A DNA stretch of 43,307 nt from Bacteroidales bacterium (lineage in GTDB: Bacteria > Bacteroidota > Bacteroidia > Bacteroidales > UBA932). The notes under the pieces are model-generated. The model did not search any database. It was not told where the DNA came from and saw nothing but the letters and a program-made list of their open reading frames with translations. The stretch lies in NCBI GenBank assembly GCA_017651465.1, contig JAGCCX010000019.1:1-43307 (forward strand). The letters are read 5' to 3'. Numbering within the stretch: the stretch's first letter is position 1; every line of letters starts with the position of its first letter. Position numbers and translations under genes: made by a program. Of the stretch, positions 15,012-24,644 are shown one piece after another.

Positions 15012-16299
15012 GGACCTTTTCCATCTGGATACCCCTGGAGCCCTTGACAAGAAGGGTACATCCGCTCACGGGATGAGCGTCGAGCCACGAGGCCAATTCT
15101 TCTGAAGTACCAAAAGAGCTAAATCCACTCAACCTGGTAACTTTCAAAGCCTTGGCAAATTCTTCCCCAACCAGGCAGGCATTCAGTCCGAAGGCTTCCA
15201 GCTGACGCAGCACCTTGACGTGTTCCGCCACCGACTCATCTCCCAGTTCCCTCATATCGCCAAGCAGCGCGAGCTTGCAGGGAGCTATGACGGAAGCAAA
15301 ATTATCCAGGGCCGCCTTCATCGAAGAAGGGTTGGCATTGTAAGCATCCACAATAAGAGTATTGCGCCCGGTACGCATCATCTGCGAACGCTGGTTCGAA
15401 GGACAGTATGCCTCAACTGCAGCTACGGCGTCGGCCCTGCTTACGCCAAAGTAATCTCCCACGGCAAGAGCTGCCAGCACGTTGGCGGCATTGTATGCTC
15501 CCACCAACTGGGTACGCAGTTCCATCCCACCCAGCCTAAGCCCCATAAAAGGCTCCTCCGGGGTGACATCCAGCAGCTCTACGCCCTGATACTTAAGGCC
15601 GTAGCCGAAGAAATGACAAGGCAGGCCGGAAGCCATCTGTTTAAGGTCGGCATCGTCTTCGTTAATGAAGATGACGCTCCCTTCCTGCGCTCCAAGCCAG
15701 CGGTAAAGAGCGCCCTTGGCCTGCTTGACGCCCTCGAAAGAGCCGAAACCAAGCAGATGGGCCCGCCCGACGTTGGTAATGAGACCGTAGTCCGGCCGGC
15801 TTACACGCACCAGTTTTTCAATGTCGTCCGGATGGTTGGCGCCCATCTCTATGACTGCGATTTCCGTATCGGGAGTAATGGACAGAAGACTCAGCGGTAC
15901 GCCTATATCGTTGTTGAGGTTGCCCTGCGTGGCGGTCACCTTGAACTTCCTGGACAAAACTGCAGCAATCAAGTTCTTGGTGGTCGTCTTGCCGTTGGTG
16001 CCGGTAAGGCCTACCACAGGCAGCCGTCCGTCCCGTACGTGGGTGCGGTGCCAAATGGCAAGGTCGCGCAGGGTCTCGAAGGGATCTGCTACGCGGATCA
16101 GTCTTTCATCGTCCGGGAATTCAACGTCAGAGTTCACCACCGCCCAAGCGGCACCGAGCTCTAAAGCCTTGAGAGCAAAGTTGTTACCGTCGAAATTTTC
16201 ACCACGAAGGGCGAAGAACATCTCTCCGCCCTTGATTGTACGGCTGTCGGTGGTTACCCTGTAGGAACAGCCGCAATATTTTTGATACAATTCTTTCAT
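14998..16299 (-). CDS. murF: UDP-N-acetylmuramoyl-tripeptide-D-alanyl-D-alanine ligase MurF
   Basis: MurF adds D-Ala-D-Ala to the UDP-MurNAc-tripeptide in the cytoplasm, completing the peptidoglycan precursor stem. The 433-residue protein has the N-terminal substrate domain with [16 protein letters not shown], the ATP loop [25 protein letters not shown] in the central domain and [14 protein letters not shown] in the C-terminal part. The frame extends upstream through dut, but the conserved start is the ATG at 16299 (MKELYQKY), which overlaps the dut stop as ATGA. It is the last gene of the permease-dut-murF unit and is convergent with the PAP2 gene. Confidence 0.95.
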   Translation of the reverse strand: MKELYQKYCGCSYRVTTDSRTIKGGEMFFALRGENFDGNNFALKALELGAAWAVVNSDVEFPDDERLIRVADPFETLRDLAIWHRTHVRDGRLPVVGLTGTNGKTTTKNLIAAVLSRKFKVTATQGNLNNDIGVPLSLLSITPDTEIAVIEMGANHPDDIEKLVRVSRPDYGLITNVGRAHLLGFGSFEGVKQAKGALYRWLGAQEGSVIFINEDDADLKQMASGLPCHFFGYGLKYQGVELLDVTPEEPFMGLRLGGMELRTQLVGAYNAANVLAALAVGDYFGVSRADAVAAVEAYCPSNQRSQMMRTGRNTLIVDAYNANPSSMKAALDNFASVIAPCKLALLGDMRELGDESVAEHVKVLRQLEAFGLNACLVGEEFAKALKVTRLSGFSSFGTSEELASWLDAHPVSGCTLLVKGSRGIQMEKVLNSL

Positions 16300-16730
16300 T
16301 TCGTACCTGTACTTCCAAACCCGCCTTCTCCACGGTCCGACTCGGAAAGAGTTTCGGATTCTTCCCATTCCACCCGCCCGTGAGCGGCGAGCACAAGTTG
16401 GGCGATACGTTCTCCCTTTTCGATTACAAACGGTTCGGACGAAAGGTTTACCAATATCACGCACACCTCTCCCCTATAATCGGCATCGATTGTTCCGGGA
16501 GCGTTGAGCACGGTAATGCCCTTTTTAGCCGCCAGCCCGCTGCGAGGGCGCACCTGCACCTCATATCCGGCAGGTATTTCGAGGAAAAGCCCCGTCGGGA
16601 CCATAGCGCGGCAAAGCGGCCCGAGCACAATAGGCTCCGGATTGTTGGACCTCACATCGAGACCCGCGGAAAGGGACGTCGCGTACTGCGGCAGCGGATT
16701 CGAGCTCCGGTTTATGACCTTGACTACCAT
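16296..16730 (-). CDS. dut: Deoxyuridine 5'-triphosphate nucleotidohydrolase
   Basis: dUTPase converts dUTP to dUMP and pyrophosphate, keeping uracil out of DNA and feeding dTMP synthesis. The 144-residue length is typical for the trimeric enzyme. All five motifs are visible: [41 protein letters not shown] and [10 protein letters not shown]. The ATG at 16730 overlaps the upstream permease stop (TAATG), and the dut stop overlaps the murF start (ATGA). Linkage to a nucleoside-type permease fits nucleotide metabolism. Confidence 0.96.
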   Translation of the reverse strand: MVVKVINRSSNPLPQYATSLSAGLDVRSNNPEPIVLGPLCRAMVPTGLFLEIPAGYEVQVRPRSGLAAKKGITVLNAPGTIDADYRGEVCVILVNLSSEPFVIEKGERIAQLVLAAHGRVEWEESETLSESDRGEGGFGSTGTK

Positions 16731-18010
16731 TACGCAGCGACTTTCTTCTTTTGGGGATCCTTGAACAGGATCATAAACAGGATGCCCACCACGAAAGCGT
16801 ATGCGGCAAAGATATACCAGGCCTGAGGCCATTTGGAGGCATCTTCAAACACGCCTACGGCATCAACCACGGCGCCGGCTGCAAGGGTGCCGAAGGTTGC
16901 GCCCAGACCGTTGGTCATAAGCATAAACACTCCCTGCGCGCTGGAACGGATATCCTCGGTGGTATTCTGCTCGACATAAAGTGAGCCGGATATGTTGAAG
17001 AAGTCAAATGCTACACCGTAAACTATGCAGCTGAGGATGAACAGGAGCACTCCGGGCATCGCCGGATTGCCAAGGCCGAAAAAGCCGAAGCGGAACACCC
17101 AGGCGAACATAGCGATCAGCATCACCTTCTTGATACCGAACTTCTTCATACAGAACGGGATAAGCAAGATGCACAAGGTCTCCGAAGCCTGGCTGATGGC
17201 AATCAGGGCGTTGGAATTCTTGACGGCGAAAGTGTCGGCCAGCGAAGGGTCGGCGGCGAAAGAGCCGAGGAAGGTGTTGGCGTATCCGTTGGTAACCTGG
17301 AGCGCAGCGCCGAGCAGCATCGAGAAGATAAAGAAGACTGCGAACTGACCATCCTTGAACAGGGTAAACGCCTTGAGACCGAAGGCCTCGGCAAAAGATT
17401 TCTTATCGGCAGATTTGTTGACCGGACAGGCCGGCATAGTAAGGGCATAAGCGCAAAGGACCAGCGAGAGGATGCCGGAAGCCAACAGCTGGGTGTAGCT
17501 GTCCTGCATAGCAACTCCTCCTATCTTGAGGAAATTGGTAACCAGCATACTGCAAATAAAACCTATGGTCCCGAAAACCCTGATTGGAGGGAAAGCTACT
17601 ACCGGATCCATACCCTCTCTACTCAAAGCGTTGTATGCTACCGAATTGGCTATTGCGATGGTGGGCATAAAGAAGGCGAGGCTCAAACTGTACAGGATAA
17701 AGAGAGGGGCGAAGGCCACTGCATCTCCGGCATTCATACAATACAGGCCGGCGCCGAGCATAAACAGACCTGCCAGGCCGTGGCAGAGCGAGAGCACTTT
17801 CTGGGCCTGGATCTTGCGGTCGGCCACTATACCCATAAGGGTGGGCATAAAGATGGACACAATGCCCTGCATAGCAAAGAACCACTTGATCTCCGAACCC
17901 AGACCGATATTGCCCAGATAACGGCCGAGCGAGGTAAGATAAGCGCCCCAGACCGCGAATTCCAGGAAATTCATCAAGATCAACTTGATGGAAATAGGTT
18001 TGATTTTCAT
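16730..18010 (-). CDS. MFS permease, nucleoside:H+ symporter type
   Basis: This 426-residue membrane protein has about 12 hydrophobic helices. Its N-terminus ([20 protein letters not shown]) and the helix-2/3 loop [14 protein letters not shown] resemble the nucleoside:H+ symporter branch (NupG/XapB) of the major facilitator superfamily. Import of nucleosides is the likely role; the exact substrate cannot be read from sequence. The gene heads a unit with dut and murF. Its -7 box lies 43 nt upstream, back to back with the tgt promoter. Confidence 0.85.
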   Translation of the reverse strand: MKIKPISIKLILMNFLEFAVWGAYLTSLGRYLGNIGLGSEIKWFFAMQGIVSIFMPTLMGIVADRKIQAQKVLSLCHGLAGLFMLGAGLYCMNAGDAVAFAPLFILYSLSLAFFMPTIAIANSVAYNALSREGMDPVVAFPPIRVFGTIGFICSMLVTNFLKIGGVAMQDSYTQLLASGILSLVLCAYALTMPACPVNKSADKKSFAEAFGLKAFTLFKDGQFAVFFIFSMLLGAALQVTNGYANTFLGSFAADPSLADTFAVKNSNALIAISQASETLCILLIPFCMKKFGIKKVMLIAMFAWVFRFGFFGLGNPAMPGVLLFILSCIVYGVAFDFFNISGSLYVEQNTTEDIRSSAQGVFMLMTNGLGATFGTLAAGAVVDAVGVFEDASKWPQAWYIFAAYAFVVGILFMILFKDPQKKKVAA

Positions 18011-18053
18011 CTGTATTACGTTTAATTGTTATTGTCCGCACGAGGTTAACATA

Positions 18054-18061
18054 CAAATATA
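18054..18061 (-). promoter_or_regulatory. -7 box TATATTTG for the permease-dut-murF unit
   Basis: The minus strand reads TATATTTG, 43 nt before the ATG at 18010. It lies 12 bp from the oppositely oriented tgt box. Confidence 0.6.
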
Positions 18062-18073
18062 GGATTTTTTCCG

Positions 18074-18081
18074 TATTTTTG
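18074..18081 (+). promoter_or_regulatory. -7 box TATTTTTG for tgt
   Basis: TATTTTTG is followed by CACT and then the tgt ATG, a spacing of 4 nt. This predicts a leaderless mRNA. Confidence 0.6.
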
Positions 18082-18085
18082 CACT

Positions 18086-19219
18086 ATGTTCTCATTTGTG
18101 AAGACAGCATCCGCCCAGGGATCATCTGCCCGTACAGGAGTCATTTACACCGACCACGGCCAGATCAACACCCCCATCTTTATGCCTGTTGGCACGGTGG
18201 GGTCGGTCAAGGGCGTCTATCACCGCGACCTCAAAGAAGACATAGGGGCCGAAATCATACTCGGCAACACCTATCACCTTTACCTTCGCCCCGGTCTGGA
18301 TACACTGCGCAAAGCCGGAGGCCTTCACGCTTTCGAGAACTGGGACCGCCCCATCCTCACCGACAGCGGCGGCTTCCAGATTTTCAGTCTCAGCCAGATT
18401 CGCAAGATCACACCCGAAGGATGCAAGTTCTCCTCGCACATCGACGGGTCGAGGCATATGTTCACCCCCGAGAACAACGTAGATACCCAGCGCATCATCG
18501 GATCCGACATAATGATGGCCCTCGACGAGTGCTGCCCGGGCGATGCCGACAGAAGCTATGCTGTTAAATCACTTCGACTTACACAGGATTGGCTGGAGCG
18601 TTACTCCAAGCGCTTTGCGGAGACTGAACCGCTCTATGGATACGAGCAGACTTTCTTCCCCATCATCCAGGGCTGCACCTGGCCCGACCTGAGGGTGGAG
18701 GCGGCCGAGCACGCCCTGGAGCATTCGAAGGTAGGCATCGCGATAGGCGGACTCGCCGTAGGAGAGCCCACCGAAGTTATGTACGAAATGCTCGAAGTGC
18801 TAGACCCGGTAATCCCGCAGGACCGCGCACGCTACCTTATGGGAGTAGGTACACCCGCCAACATCCTGGAGAGCATAGCCCGAGGAGTGGATATGTTCGA
18901 CTGCGTGATGCCTACCCGCAACGGCCGCAACGCGATGCTCTTTACCTGGGACGGCATAATGAATATGCGCAACGCCAAATGGGCGGATGATTTCAGTCCC
19001 ATCGACCCCAAGGGCACGTCTTTTGTGGACCATACGTACACCCGCGCGTACCTTCATCACCTGTTCATCGCCGGCGAGATGTTTGCCGCGATGCTCGCCA
19101 GCGAGCACAACCTGGCATTCTACCTGGATCTGGTCCGGCAGGCCCGCACGCACATTCAGGAAGGTGATTTCGCCTCTTGGAAGACGGAGGCAGTAAAACG
19201 CATCAGCCAAAGGATATAA
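18086..19219 (+). CDS. tgt: Queuine/preQ1 tRNA-guanosine transglycosylase, zinc cysteines missing
   Basis: Tgt exchanges guanine 34 of GUN-anticodon tRNAs for the queuosine precursor preQ1. The 377-residue protein has the general-base segment TDSGGFQIFSL (Asp near residue 92), GGLAVGEP and the nucleophile segment GVDMFDCVMPTRNGRN. The usual zinc site CxCxxC before the YSRAYLHHL helix is replaced here by PKGTSFVDHTYTRAYLHHL, so all three cysteines are absent while the downstream histidine (EHNLAFY) remains. I recall similar losses in other Bacteroidales Tgt proteins but could not verify it. The start lies 4 nt after a -7 box, and the stop overlaps the next gene. Confidence 0.94.
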   Translation: MFSFVKTASAQGSSARTGVIYTDHGQINTPIFMPVGTVGSVKGVYHRDLKEDIGAEIILGNTYHLYLRPGLDTLRKAGGLHAFENWDRPILTDSGGFQIFSLSQIRKITPEGCKFSSHIDGSRHMFTPENNVDTQRIIGSDIMMALDECCPGDADRSYAVKSLRLTQDWLERYSKRFAETEPLYGYEQTFFPIIQGCTWPDLRVEAAEHALEHSKVGIAIGGLAVGEPTEVMYEMLEVLDPVIPQDRARYLMGVGTPANILESIARGVDMFDCVMPTRNGRNAMLFTWDGIMNMRNAKWADDFSPIDPKGTSFVDHTYTRAYLHHLFIAGEMFAAMLASEHNLAFYLDLVRQARTHIQEGDFASWKTEAVKRISQRI

Positions 19220-20313
19220 TGACTCTCAAGCCCACAATACTAGACCGCTACATAATGAAGAAGTTCCTGCTGACCTTCTTCATAGCATTGTTGATCATTA
19301 TCGGCATCGTCATTATTTTCGACATCTCCGAAAAGATCGAGAATTTCGTAGAGCACGAGGTTCCCCTGCAGTCCATCATCTTCGACTACTACGTGAACTT
19401 CATCCCCTACTTCATCAATATGTTCTCGCCGCTGTTCGTGTTCATCACGGTGATTTTCTTTACTTCTCGTATGGCGGCCAACTCCGAGATAATCGCCATA
19501 CTTTCAGGCGGAGTGAGCTATCACCGTATGATGGTCCCCTACATAGTGTCTGCGGCCCTCATAGCCCTATTCTCACTATGCCTGAACCTGTTCATAATTC
19601 CGCGTTCCAACGCAACCAGGGTTGAATTCGAGACCAAGTACGTCGACCAGAACTATACAAAATACAGCCGCAACAACGTGCATTACCAGATAGCACCCGG
19701 CCAGTTCGTGTACGTACAGTCGTTCAGCGCCTACAACAACACGGCGTACAAATTCACCCTGGAGAGCATAGAAGACAACAAACTGGTGTCGAAGCTCACC
19801 GCCGAATCGGCTGTGTGGGACAGCACTATGGACGGCTGGCACCTGAGGCGCTATTTCATTCGCGACTACACCAAAGGCCTGGAAGACAAGGTCCGTACCG
19901 GCGATGTGATGGACACCGTAATAGCCCTCAAACTGAGCGATTTCTACCGCAACCAGAAAACCGTGGAGACGCTTCCTCAAAAAGACCTTAATGCGCTTAT
20001 AGCCACTCAGAATATGAGGGGGGACGCCAATGTGATGTACGCCCAGATCGAAAAGAACCGCCGTCTGACACTCCCCTTCTCGGCCTTTATCCTCACCATT
20101 ATGGCCGTGGCTCTCACCAGCAAGAAAAAACGCGGCGGAATCGGATTCAACCTGGCGCTCGGTATAGGCCTGGCATTCCTGTACATCCTCTTCCTGAAGT
20201 TCAGCGAGATGTTCGTATTCACCGGCACTATGTCTGCCGGCCTCGCAATGTGGCTCCCGAACTTCGTGTATATGGCCATTGCAGCGGTCCTATACAAAAT
20301 TGCCCCCAAATAG
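19219..20313 (+). CDS. LptF/LptG-family permease
   Basis: This is a membrane component of the lipopolysaccharide export ABC machine (YjgP/YjgQ family), which extracts LPS from the inner membrane with LptB. The 364-residue protein has the family architecture: N-terminal helices (LDRYIMKKFLLTFFIALLII), SGGVSYHRMM in the coupling-loop region, a periplasmic jellyroll domain (~residues 125-265) and three C-terminal helices. Whether it is LptF or LptG cannot be told from one gene. The frame is open into tgt, but the ATG at 19219, overlapping the tgt TAA by 1 nt, is the natural start. A strong terminator region follows. Confidence 0.9.
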   Translation: MTLKPTILDRYIMKKFLLTFFIALLIIIGIVIIFDISEKIENFVEHEVPLQSIIFDYYVNFIPYFINMFSPLFVFITVIFFTSRMAANSEIIAILSGGVSYHRMMVPYIVSAALIALFSLCLNLFIIPRSNATRVEFETKYVDQNYTKYSRNNVHYQIAPGQFVYVQSFSAYNNTAYKFTLESIEDNKLVSKLTAESAVWDSTMDGWHLRRYFIRDYTKGLEDKVRTGDVMDTVIALKLSDFYRNQKTVETLPQKDLNALIATQNMRGDANVMYAQIEKNRRLTLPFSAFILTIMAVALTSKKKRGGIGFNLALGIGLAFLYILFLKFSEMFVFTGTMSAGLAMWLPNFVYMAIAAVLYKIAPK

Positions 20314-20320
20314 CCATTGT

Positions 20321-20395
20321 AACATTTTTGTTAACCATAAAAACAAAAATGTTTCCCCTCCTGATTATCAGCAATCAAAAGGGGAAACTATAGGT
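20321..20395. terminator. Tandem hairpin bidirectional terminator between the lpt and potD genes
   Basis: The first stem pairs AACATTTTTGTT (20321-20332) with AACAAAAATGTT (20342-20353). The second pairs GTTTCCCCT (20351-20359) with AGGGGAAAC (20380-20388) and is followed by a T-rich tail on the plus strand. The two stems share GTT at 20351-20353, so they are mutually exclusive at that point. It lies between convergent genes. Confidence 0.75.
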
Positions 20396-20412
20396 TTTAT
20401 TTCAGATCTTGC

Positions 20413-21699
20413 TTAGCGGCGCCTGTGCTTGCGTTTCTTGGACACCCGGCTAAGGATTGCGAACGCTACGAGGGCCAGAAGGGCCACCGATACCACCGCG
20501 ATGGTAACCCAGTTGGCATTATCGCCCTTCACGCGCGACCACATCTCCACGAGCAGATGCGTCCTTTCGCCCCAGTCGTGCTCGAGGCCGCCTTTTTCGA
20601 TGACCGAACGGTCGGGATACAGGACAGGGTCAACCTGCACGGAATCTGCCTCGGCTCCGAAGAAATACGAAAGGTCGATAGGATCGTACTGATCGTCTAT
20701 GAATGCCTCAAGAACCTCGGGAGCGCAGTTTGTGGACACATATCCGGTAATCTCCATATTCTTGATCACTATGTCGGGACGGTTCATAAAGTTGATCCAG
20801 TACCTTGCAGCCTTGGGATTGCGGGCGAACTTGGGAATAACCCAGCCGTCGAACCAGACCGTATAGCCTTCCTTGGGAAGAGCGAACTTCAGGTCGACAC
20901 CCAGAGGGGCCGCCTGATCCCTGGACCATACTCCGTCGCCGCTCCAGTTGACGCTTATCCATCCCCTCTCCTGAACCAGCTGGTCTTTTCCGAAATCAGC
21001 CTCCCAGCCGGCCGCATACTGCGCCGCATCCTTGAGGAATGCCTCCACCTCGGCAATAGCCTCGTCGGAAGAATCGAGCATTAACTCGTCAAGGGTAACT
21101 TTGCCGGAGGCAAGATCGTCGCGATGCAGATAAATGATTATCTGGCAGAACATATCGCGGGCGGAGTCCTTAAGGAAAATCTTGCCGTCGAACTTAGGAT
21201 TGCGAAGCACATCCCAGGTAGATACCTCTTCGGCTGTGACATACTTGGAGTTGTAAATCAGGCCCACGGTACCCCACATATAGCCTACGGCATAGTCGTT
21301 GGCGTTCTTTCCACCGCAATCCAGCTTGTCAAAACAGTCGCGCACGTACGGAGAAACATATTGCTCGATATAATTAGGAGTGTCGCCGAAATCGTTTCCT
21401 ATGGGCAGCAGAAGGTCGCCGCGGACCATTCTTTCGATGATGTATTCCGACGGGCATACCACGTCGTAGTCCTCGTGTCCCTTTTCAATCTTGGAGAGCA
21501 TAGTCTCGTTGATATCGAAGGTCTGCACTATCACCTTTACCTTCTCGCCGGTCTGCTGCTCGTACCATTCCTCAAACTCGGGAATGATATCATAATCCAT
21601 ATAGTCCGACCAGTTGTACACTTTCAGGATCTGGTCCCGGTCCTGGGCGCAGGCCCCAAGCAGGAAGGCCGCCGCCAAAAGAAGACAGATTTTTTTCAT
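20413..21699 (-). CDS. potD: Polyamine-type ABC transporter substrate-binding lipoprotein, with extra C-terminal transmembrane helix
   Basis: This 428-residue spermidine/putrescine-type binding protein captures substrate outside the inner membrane and delivers it to PotBC. Its N-terminus MKKICLLLAAAFLLGAC has a lipobox with Cys17, followed by the family segment LKVYNWSDYMDYDIIPEFE. Unusually, the C-terminus adds a hydrophobic helix (WVTIAVVSVALLALVAFAIL) and a basic tail (KKRKHRRR), giving two membrane anchors. The frame is open far upstream into potC, but the ATG at 21699 overlaps the potC stop (ATGA) and gives the signal peptide. It is the last gene of the operon, and the terminator at 20321-20388 follows. 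Confidence 0.92.
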   Translation of the reverse strand: MKKICLLLAAAFLLGACAQDRDQILKVYNWSDYMDYDIIPEFEEWYEQQTGEKVKVIVQTFDINETMLSKIEKGHEDYDVVCPSEYIIERMVRGDLLLPIGNDFGDTPNYIEQYVSPYVRDCFDKLDCGGKNANDYAVGYMWGTVGLIYNSKYVTAEEVSTWDVLRNPKFDGKIFLKDSARDMFCQIIIYLHRDDLASGKVTLDELMLDSSDEAIAEVEAFLKDAAQYAAGWEADFGKDQLVQERGWISVNWSGDGVWSRDQAAPLGVDLKFALPKEGYTVWFDGWVIPKFARNPKAARYWINFMNRPDIVIKNMEITGYVSTNCAPEVLEAFIDDQYDPIDLSYFFGAEADSVQVDPVLYPDRSVIEKGGLEHDWGERTHLLVEMWSRVKGDNANWVTIAVVSVALLALVAFAILSRVSKKRKHRRR

Positions 21700-22496
21700 T
21701 CTATTGCATTTTTCGTCCTTGAGCCACGGAGATTGACAATGATCAGCAGCACCAGGACCAGTAGGAATATCAGGGTCATCAAAGGACGCAGCTCGGGAGT
21801 AAGACCGCCCTTGCGCGCGTCTGCGTAAATATACGTGGACAGTGTATCGAGGCCGATTGTACCGCGGGTGAAAAAGGTCACCGCAAAATCGTCCAGCGAC
21901 ATAGTGAAAGCCATCATAAAGCCCGAAATCATACCCGGACGTAGTTCCGGCACCAGTACTTTCCACAGCGCCTGGGCGGGAGTGGCTCCAAGGTCGAGGG
22001 CCGCCTCGTATATGTTGGGATTCATCTGTGAGAGCTTAGGCATTACGCTCAGCACCACGTAAGGAGTGCAGAAGGTAATGTGAGCCAGGACCACGGTAAC
22101 ATAGCCCTGCGAGAACCTCAAGAACACAAACAGGAGGAAAAGCGACACACCCGTAATGATGTCAGGATTGATCATCGGGATGTTGTTCAGGAACTGCATA
22201 GTCCGCTTGGCGCGTCCCTTGAGGTTGAAGATTCCTATCGCCGCCACAGTACCAAGTACGGTGGAGAAAGCAGCCGCAATCAGCGCTATCACCAGGGTAT
22301 TCTCAACTGCGGAGATAAGAGCCGCTCCCCCGCTCACGTTACCAGTGAACAGATTCTGGTAGAGCCGGGGAGAAAAACCCGTCCAGCTGCCAAGCACGCG
22401 CGACTCTGTAAAGGAGAAAACGGCAATGAACAGCAACGGTGCGTAAAGCATAGCCAGTAGCAGCCATATATAGCATTTGGCAAACAACTTCTTCAT
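21696..22496 (-). CDS. potC: Polyamine-type ABC transporter permease PotC
   Basis: This 266-residue inner-membrane permease has about six helices and the EAA coupling loop (YEAALDLGATPAQALWKV), which docks onto the ATPase PotA. The MSLDDFAVTFFT segment near the end is typical of PotC. The start overlaps the potB stop by 4 nt (ATGA), and the stop overlaps the potD start. Confidence 0.94.
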   Translation of the reverse strand: MKKLFAKCYIWLLLAMLYAPLLFIAVFSFTESRVLGSWTGFSPRLYQNLFTGNVSGGAALISAVENTLVIALIAAAFSTVLGTVAAIGIFNLKGRAKRTMQFLNNIPMINPDIITGVSLFLLFVFLRFSQGYVTVVLAHITFCTPYVVLSVMPKLSQMNPNIYEAALDLGATPAQALWKVLVPELRPGMISGFMMAFTMSLDDFAVTFFTRGTIGLDTLSTYIYADARKGGLTPELRPLMTLIFLLVLVLLIIVNLRGSRTKNAIE

Positions 22497-23263
22497 ATCA
22501 GTCCTCCTTCAACTTCACCCCGCTCCGAACCTTGGAACAGCGTAGTTATACCAATGATTACCAACATAATGAAAGCCAAGGCGGCACCGTAATTCCACAT
22601 AGATGAATTGATATTCTCCTGAATTATGGTACCGAAAAGCTTTATCTTGTTGTTGGTAAGGAATTCCGAAATGGCGAAGGTGCTTACCGTAGGCATAAAC
22701 ACCATAAGCACCCCGCTCATCACTCCGGGCAGCGAGAGAGGAACGGTAATCTTCCAGAACACCGTCCAGGGGGCGGCGCCCAGGTCTTCGGCGGCTTCGG
22801 CATACGACTTGTCCATCTTCATAAGGGTAGTGTAGATGGGATAGATCATAAACGGCAGGAAGTCATAGACCATACCGAACAGCAGAGTTCCCTTGCCCAG
22901 GGCCACTCCAAGCATATTGAAAAGCTCGGCTGTGGCCAGGGTGCGCATAAGGGCGTTTATCCACATCGGCATCAGGAAGAGCACCACCGTAACCGCGCTG
23001 CGGTTGTACTTCCGATTGGCAAGAATCCAAGCGGCCGGATACCCTAACAGTATGCATATCAATGTATTCTCTATTGCCACCTCTATCGATACTGCAAAGG
23101 TAGAAAGAGAGTCGGAATCACTGAAGAAATGGGTTATGTTGGAGAACGTGAAATGGCCGGCGCCATCCTGAAAGGCATATAGCACAATCAGGAGCAACGG
23201 CAGCACCACGAATACCATCATAAAGACCAGGTAGGGTATGCTCCAGTTACTTCGCTTAACCAT
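22493..23263 (-). CDS. potB: Polyamine-type ABC transporter permease PotB
   Basis: This 256-residue inner-membrane permease pairs with PotC. The EAA loop is visible as [19 protein letters not shown], and the [13 protein letters not shown] segment corresponds to the family's late substrate-pathway helix. The gene overlaps the end of potA by 8 nt and the start of potC by 4 nt, as expected for a tight operon. Confidence 0.94.
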   Translation of the reverse strand: MVKRSNWSIPYLVFMMVFVVLPLLLIVLYAFQDGAGHFTFSNITHFFSDSDSLSTFAVSIEVAIENTLICILLGYPAAWILANRKYNRSAVTVVLFLMPMWINALMRTLATAELFNMLGVALGKGTLLFGMVYDFLPFMIYPIYTTLMKMDKSYAEAAEDLGAAPWTVFWKITVPLSLPGVMSGVLMVFMPTVSTFAISEFLTNNKIKLFGTIIQENINSSMWNYGAALAFIMLVIIGITTLFQGSERGEVEGGLI

Positions 23264-24641
23264 TCTTTCGTTTGATCTTAATGTCCGAAGGCAAAATGTC
23301 TATACCCACAAGGTCGCCCTTGTCCCAAATATCGTCGGTATCCACCCAAAGATGATCACCTTCGTCGGTGAGGATAGTCAGGTGATAATGATCGCCCTTG
23401 TAAAGCAGGAAATGCACTTCTCCGCCCAACTTGCCGTCTTCCTGGTTGTCCAGCAGGTCCACTTTATCGAAAGCCACTTCGGCAAGCACCTCGTCTCCCT
23501 GCTTGAACTCTTCAGGCACCGTGCACTCCCAGGAGCAGCCGAGCATACTTATATGGTCGCGGTCTTCCACCGTGGCCTCCAGGGTATTGCAGGTGCGCTC
23601 CTTGCGCATAACTTGTATGTCGTCGGGCTTGATGCTCAGTCCTACCCTGCTTCCGGGTTCAAAGGAATCGTAGTCCTGAACCATCAGTTCGTATCCCTTG
23701 TCGGTATCCACGAACATCTCGTAATGGACGCCCTTGAAAATACAGGACTCCACCACTCCGCTGAACTGCGCGCCTTCAAGAGAGGAAGAGATGCACACAT
23801 CCTCGGGACGCACCACCACATCCACAGGTACGCCCTCGCCAAAACCCTCGTCGACACATTCGAACTCGTGGCCCATAAACTCGACTTTGCGGTCGCAGAT
23901 CATAGTACCGTTGAGAATGGTGGATTCGCCGATGAAATCGGCCACGAAGGAGTTGACCGGCTCGTTGTAAATGTCGGTAGGAGTTCCTATCTGCTGGATG
24001 CGGCCTTCGTTCATCACCACAATGGTGTCCGACAGGGTAAGGGCCTCTTCCTGGTCGTGGGTAACGTATATGAACGTAATACCCATCTTGCGATGTATCT
24101 CCTTAAGTTCCAGCTGCATATCCTTGCGCATCTTAAGGTCAAGTGCAGCAAGGGGCTCGTCCAGCAGAAGAACTTTCGGGTAATTCACCAGAGCCCTTGC
24201 GATGGCGACCCTCTGCTGCTGTCCGCCCGAGAGGGAGTCGACCGAACGGTCTTCGTAGTCGGTCATCGACACCATCTTGAGCATCTTTTGAACCCGCATC
24301 TCTATCTCCTTGGCAGGAATCTTATGCAGCTTGAGGCCGAACGCCACATTGTCGAACACATCCAGGTGAGGGAACAGGGCGTAACGCTGGAATACAGTAT
24401 TGAGAGGGCGCTTGTGAGGCGGAATACCCGAAATGTCCTTTCCTTCCAGCAATATCCTTCCCTCGTCGGGAGCAATGAAGCCTGCAATCTGGCGCAGCAG
24501 CGTAGTCTTGCCGCAGCCCGAAGGCCCCAGAAGGGTTATGAATTCTCCCCTGCGGACATAGAAATCAATGTCGTCCAACACTTTCACGCCCCCGAAGGAC
24601 TTGCTCAAGTGTTGAATATCGATAATATAATCCTTTGTCAT
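23256..24641 (-). CDS. potA: Polyamine-type ABC transporter ATP-binding protein PotA with extended C-terminal domain
   Basis: This 461-residue ATPase energises uptake. Motifs are Walker [10 protein letters not shown] near residue 39, the ABC signature [16 protein letters not shown], Walker [13 protein letters not shown] and the switch histidine in VTHDQEEAL. Typical PotA proteins are about 370 residues. The extra length comes from the regulatory C-terminus, where a similar strand motif occurs three times: [10 protein letters not shown] (~270), [10 protein letters not shown] (~331) and [10 protein letters not shown] (~444). This suggests an expanded TOBE region. The gene starts 3 nt after the stop of the outer-membrane protein gene. 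Confidence 0.94.
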   Translation of the reverse strand: MTKDYIIDIQHLSKSFGGVKVLDDIDFYVRRGEFITLLGPSGCGKTTLLRQIAGFIAPDEGRILLEGKDISGIPPHKRPLNTVFQRYALFPHLDVFDNVAFGLKLHKIPAKEIEMRVQKMLKMVSMTDYEDRSVDSLSGGQQQRVAIARALVNYPKVLLLDEPLAALDLKMRKDMQLELKEIHRKMGITFIYVTHDQEEALTLSDTIVVMNEGRIQQIGTPTDIYNEPVNSFVADFIGESTILNGTMICDRKVEFMGHEFECVDEGFGEGVPVDVVVRPEDVCISSSLEGAQFSGVVESCIFKGVHYEMFVDTDKGYELMVQDYDSFEPGSRVGLSIKPDDIQVMRKERTCNTLEATVEDRDHISMLGCSWECTVPEEFKQGDEVLAEVAFDKVDLLDNQEDGKLGGEVHFLLYKGDHYHLTILTDEGDHLWVDTDDIWDKGDLVGIDILPSDIKIKRKNG

Positions 24642-24644
24642 CCT

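Noticed and set aside
21700-21966. Extension of potD to 517 residues
   Set aside because: The extension lies in another frame of potC and would bury the lipoprotein signal peptide internally.
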